A stretch of DNA of 9,898 nucleotides from Eudoraea sp. (GTDB taxonomy: Bacteria; Bacteroidota; Bacteroidia; Flavobacteriales; Flavobacteriaceae). Shown here piece by piece: positions 6,563 to 9,898 of this stretch; position 1 is the stretch's first letter; the number at the start of each line of letters is the position of its first letter. The stretch spans positions 1 to 9,898 of the forward strand of contig JABDPH010000283.1 in assembly GCA_013042925.1 (NCBI GenBank), given 5' to 3'. The position numbers were made by a program, and so were the translations under genes. The notes beneath the pieces are model-generated. The model was not told where the DNA came from. It searched no databases and saw nothing but the letters and a program-made list of their open reading frames with translations.

Positions 6563-8570
6563 CTAATAATTCATCAGCTACTAAGTTGGGCAATGTGACT
6601 TTTAAATTTCGGCTTCGCTTCATTTCCCTCTTAATTGCAAAAAGTGCCTCTTTGTTTCTGGCCCAGCTTCTTCGTGATATTCCATTATTTACATCATAAA
6701 ACAGCATATTTTTTATTCGTTTAGCAGCCTCTTCAGAACCATCAAGTACCATCCCGAAACCACCATTGATTACTTCGCCCCATCCAACGCCTCCACCGTT
6801 GTGAATAGAAACCCAGCTTGCACCTCTAAAACTGTCTCCTATGACATTATGAATAGCCATGTCTGCTGTAAATTGGCTTCCATCATAAATATTACTGGTT
6901 TCCCTGAATGGTGAATCTGTGCCACTTACGTCATGATGATCCCTGCCAAGGACAACTGGAGCAGAAATTTCACCTGAGTTAACAGCTGCATTAAAAGCCT
7001 CGGCAATTTTAATCCTTCCTTCCGCATCGGCATATAATATCCGGGCCTGTGAACCTACTACCAGCTTATTTGAATTTGCTTCACGAATCCATTTTATATT
7101 ATCCTCCATTTGCTGCTGAATCTCCTTTGGTGCTGAGTTCCTGATTTGCTCCATAACGTCTAACGCAATGTCATCTGTCTTTTGCAGATCTGCGGGATTA
7201 CCCGAGGTGCAGACCCATCTAAATGGTCCAAACCCATAGTCAAAACACATTGGCCCCAAAATATCCTGAACATAAGACGGATATTTAAAATCAATATTAT
7301 TTTCAGACATGATATCCGCACCGGCTCTTGAAGCTTCCAGTAAAAAAGCATTGCCATAGTCAAAAAAATAGGTTCCTCTTGCCGCATGTTTATTGATCGC
7401 ATTCACTTGTCGCCTTAGTGATTCCTGAACCTTTTCCTTAAATAGTTCCTGATTTTCTGCCATCATGACGTTTGCTTCCTCAAAGGTCAGTCCCACCGGA
7501 TAATATCCTCCCGCCCATGGATTGTGTAAAGAGGTTTGATCAGATCCAAGGTGAACAAACAGCTCTTCTTCATAAAACCGTTCCCATACATCTACTACAT
7601 TGCCCACATAAGCAAGGGATAATATTTCATTATTATTTGTGGCCTCTTTGGTGCGGGCAATCAGCGCATCAAATGTTTCATGTAGCTCATCTACCCAACC
7701 CTGTTCAAATCTTTTCCTTGCAGCTGCCTCATTTACCTCGGCGCAAACTGTAATACAACCAGCAATATTTCCCGCTTTTGGCTGAGCACCACTCATCCCT
7801 CCCAAGCCCGCAGTGAGAAATATTTTACCTTTTGGGGATTCAGTTTTTGGCAATACTTTCCTAAATGCATTCATTACCGTAATTGCGGTTCCATGAACTA
7901 TACCCTGTGGACCAATATACATATAAGACCCGGCAGTCATTTGTCCGTATTGAGTGACGCCAAGAGCATTGAATTTTTCCCAATCATCCTGAGAGGAATA
8001 GTTGGGAATCATCATTCCGTTGGTTATTACTACTCTGGGAGCGTCCGTTGAAGAAGGAAACAATCCCATCGGGTGCCCTGAATACATATGAAGGGTTTGC
8101 TCCGCCGTCATGGTAGCCAGATACTTCATGGTAAGAAGATATTGCGCCCAATTCTGAAAGACCGCACCATTACCTCCATAGGTTATTAATTCTTCGGGAT
8201 GTTGTGCTACCTCAGGGTCCAGATTATTTTGTATCATAAGCATTATCGCGGCACCCTCAATAGTCTTGGCAGGATATTCCGAAATGGGCCGGGCCTGCAT
8301 TTTGTACGTGGGTTTAAATCGATACATATAAATTCGACCATATTTTTCCAATTCCTGAGCAAATTCTTTAGAAAGTTCAGCGTGCCATGCTGCAGGAAAA
8401 TAGCGAAGTGCATTTCTTATTGCCAGTTTTTTTTCTTCACGGTTTAGTATTTCCTTTCTCTTTGGTGCATGATTTAATTCGGAGATACGTGACTTGGCTG
8501 CGGGTAATTCTTTTGGAATTCCCATCAGGAGCTCATCGTGAAAACTCAATTTCAACTTGGAATTACGCAT
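6546..8570 (-). CDS. hutU: Urocanate hydratase (urocanase), long animal-like form
   Basis: The 674-residue enzyme adds water to urocanate to give 4-imidazolone-5-propionate, using tightly bound NAD+ as electrophile. Family landmarks are ITYGGNGAVFQNW (129-141), QYGQMTAGSYMYIGPQGIVHGT (207-228), the NAD-binding glycine-rich GLGGMSGAQPKAG (255-267), LGSDQTSLHNP (341-351), GRDHHDVSGTDSPFRET (542-558) and HNGGGVGWGEVINGG (590-604). It is some 120 residues longer than the Pseudomonas/Bacillus enzyme (~555) and nearly the same length as animal urocanase (~676), with an extra N-terminal region (about 1-75, with APKRKEILNREEKKLAIRNAL before RYFP). The ATG at 8570 is five bases after the hutI stop, with AAAAG between, so the two genes are surely one transcript. 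It overlaps hutG by 17 bases downstream. Confidence 0.97.
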   Translation of the reverse strand: MRNSKLKLSFHDELLMGIPKELPAAKSRISELNHAPKRKEILNREEKKLAIRNALRYFPAAWHAELSKEFAQELEKYGRIYMYRFKPTYKMQARPISEYPAKTIEGAAIMLMIQNNLDPEVAQHPEELITYGGNGAVFQNWAQYLLTMKYLATMTAEQTLHMYSGHPMGLFPSSTDAPRVVITNGMMIPNYSSQDDWEKFNALGVTQYGQMTAGSYMYIGPQGIVHGTAITVMNAFRKVLPKTESPKGKIFLTAGLGGMSGAQPKAGNIAGCITVCAEVNEAAARKRFEQGWVDELHETFDALIARTKEATNNNEILSLAYVGNVVDVWERFYEEELFVHLGSDQTSLHNPWAGGYYPVGLTFEEANVMMAENQELFKEKVQESLRRQVNAINKHAARGTYFFDYGNAFLLEASRAGADIMSENNIDFKYPSYVQDILGPMCFDYGFGPFRWVCTSGNPADLQKTDDIALDVMEQIRNSAPKEIQQQMEDNIKWIREANSNKLVVGSQARILYADAEGRIKIAEAFNAAVNSGEISAPVVLGRDHHDVSGTDSPFRETSNIYDGSQFTADMAIHNVIGDSFRGASWVSIHNGGGVGWGEVINGGFGMVLDGSEEAAKRIKNMLFYDVNNGISRRSWARNKEALFAIKREMKRSRNLKVTLPNLVADELLDGLFE

Positions 8571-8575
8571 CTTTT

Positions 8576-9838
8576 CTAAGGGTTATGTTTGTCGTAAATT
8601 AATTTCCCTTTTTTAAATACCATACACGGTTTGAAAGCCCCCTGATTATAGAGCACTTCATTAAAATCGGCAGTATGAAATAAACAAAAATCGGCAAGAT
8701 AGCCTGGTTTCAATTTCCCACGGTCATCCAGGTTGAGAGCCGCAGCAGCTCTGCATGTTATTCCAGCTAATACTTCCGCATTCGTTAATTTTTGCATAGT
8801 CCCTAATATGGCCGATTGGGTAAGAAGGTCTCCCATTGGGGCAGAACCCGGATTATGATCACTGGCAATTGCCAGGGCACCGCCTGCATCCAGTATTTTC
8901 CTGGCCGGGGTAAAATCACAGCCCAGGCCTATTGAGGCCCCTGGCAAGGCCGTCGCTATTACATTGCTTTTGGCCAGTAATTCTATTTCATGAGATGTAC
9001 TTGCCTCTAAATGATCTGCACTAACAGCATTAAATTTTACCGCTACCTCACTTCCCCCAACTGAAAACTGATCTGCGTGAATGGTAATGTCAAAACCCAT
9101 TTCAACAGCTTTTGACAGGTATGGGGCGATTTCTGCTCCATTAAATGCCCCTTTTTCAATAAAAGCATCAACCCTGTTTGCTAATTTGTCTTTTTTCAAT
9201 ATAGGAAACAATTGCTCACTTATTTCTAAAAGATACTCTGATGAATTACCCTTAAAATCTCTAGGGAACATATGTGCGGCTAAACAAGTGGAAATAAAAT
9301 CCAAAGGGTATTGGTCATCAGCCTCTTTAATGGCTTTTAGCATTTTTAATTCTTCTTCTACAGAAAGGCCGTAGCCACTTTTTACTTCAATGGTGGTTAC
9401 ACCGTTTTTAAGATGCTGTTTGGCTCTTTTAAGTATTCCATTTACCAATTCTTTTTGGGTAGCCTTCCTTGTCTGTTGTACGGTGTCCCAGATACCGCCC
9501 CCTTCATCTGCTATTTCCAAATATGTTTTTCCGGCATTCCTCATGGCGTAATCCCTTGCCCGTGATCCACCAAAACAAATATGCGTATGAGAATCTACAA
9601 ACCCGGGAAGGCAACTATGATTTCCCTCTAACTGAATTAATTGTACATCCAGGTCTTTTACTTCAGATGCAAGATTTTTGTAGTTATCTATAGATTTAAT
9701 CAGGCCATCAGCGCAAAGAATGCCTGCATTTTCAATAACCTGGAGCTGACTATCTGAAACAGGGCCCTTTACCGGTATTCCGGTCATTGGGATTACCTGA
9801 CTTAAGGGGCCAACAAGTGTTAATTCATTCATAGTCAT
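8576..9838 (-). CDS. hutI: Imidazolonepropionase
   Basis: This 420-residue amidohydrolase-superfamily enzyme opens the ring of 4-imidazolone-5-propionate to N-formimidoyl-L-glutamate. The metal site is visible: HTH at 84-86 (in PGFVDSHTHICFGG), H254 in ITIHADQ, H276 in SADHLE, and D327 in ASDHNPGSAP. The substrate-loop segment RDYAMRNAGKTYLEIADEGGGI (about 95-116) and EVKSGYG (151-157) are typical of HutI and separate it from other amidohydrolases. The C-terminal PGYLADFCLF is the usual small beta-domain segment. Two ATGs, at 9838 and 9832, are possible starts (M-T-M-N-E); they differ by two residues. It is the first hut gene visible and is followed by hutU at five bases. Whether further genes (hutH, a regulator) lie upstream cannot be seen, as only 60 bases remain. 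Confidence 0.95.
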   Translation of the reverse strand: MTMNELTLVGPLSQVIPMTGIPVKGPVSDSQLQVIENAGILCADGLIKSIDNYKNLASEVKDLDVQLIQLEGNHSCLPGFVDSHTHICFGGSRARDYAMRNAGKTYLEIADEGGGIWDTVQQTRKATQKELVNGILKRAKQHLKNGVTTIEVKSGYGLSVEEELKMLKAIKEADDQYPLDFISTCLAAHMFPRDFKGNSSEYLLEISEQLFPILKKDKLANRVDAFIEKGAFNGAEIAPYLSKAVEMGFDITIHADQFSVGGSEVAVKFNAVSADHLEASTSHEIELLAKSNVIATALPGASIGLGCDFTPARKILDAGGALAIASDHNPGSAPMGDLLTQSAILGTMQKLTNAEVLAGITCRAAAALNLDDRGKLKPGYLADFCLFHTADFNEVLYNQGAFKPCMVFKKGKLIYDKHNP

Positions 9839-9873
9839 TAGTAGTTTTCAAATTCTTCTGAATAAGTTGTCTT

Positions 9874-9881
9874 CAAAGTAA
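9874..9881 (-). promoter_or_regulatory. Possible -7 promoter element for hutI-hutU-hutG
   Basis: Read on the - strand this is TTACTTTG, one base off the Bacteroidota TAnnTTTG element. A start about 6 bases downstream would give a leader of roughly 30 bases before the hutI ATG. The -33 region lies at or beyond the window edge, so it cannot be judged, and the operon could equally be continuous with genes further upstream. Confidence 0.3.
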
Positions 9882-9898
9882 GATCCTTTCTTTTACAA

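Overview
The window looks like chromosome of a flavobacterium (Bacteroidota, probably a marine Flavobacteriaceae member of the Gramella/Salegentibacter kind; the genus is inferred from general look only). Reasons: AT-rich DNA, almost no Shine-Dalgarno sequences before starts, A/T-rich leaders, promoter-like TAnnTTTG elements rather than TATAAT, a typical Bacteroidota surface lipoprotein, and a Bacteroidota-style gene set. No IS element, CRISPR array, tRNA, rRNA or phage gene was seen, and no gene-free stretch exceeds 300 bases.

Left part (1-1137, + strand): the last ~50 codons of a Crp/Fnr-family regulator, then a tandem-domain universal stress protein. Between them is an FNR/CRP-type half-palindrome (TGA-N6-TCA) placed about 41.5 bases upstream of a predicted start site, so the regulator may control the stress gene directly.

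Middle-left (1183-2655, - strand): a lipoprotein with an apparent alpha/alpha-toroid (six-hairpin glycosidase-like) fold, followed by a 72-residue two-helix membrane protein. Both are of unknown function. A 224-base divergent spacer separates them from ndh.

Middle (2880-4157, + strand): a type II NADH dehydrogenase. The 266-base spacer after it holds a consensus-like promoter, a stem-loop and a strong 12-bp terminator hairpin with a T-tract. Together these look like a ~100-nt independent small RNA.

Right part: homogentisate 1,2-dioxygenase (+, Tyr/Phe catabolism) meets, tail to tail with a 9-base overlap, the histidine-degradation operon hutI-hutU-hutG (- strand, transcribed from the right edge leftward). 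HutU, HutI and HutG carry urocanate to imidazolonepropionate, then to formimidoylglutamate, then to glutamate plus formamide. Histidase (hutH) is not in the window. The urocanase is the long (~675 aa) form that resembles the animal enzyme.

Most of this is well-known metabolism. The parts worth a second look are the small-RNA candidate, the putative Fnr site, the unknown lipoprotein/membrane-protein pair, the animal-type urocanase, and the terminator-less convergent overlap.
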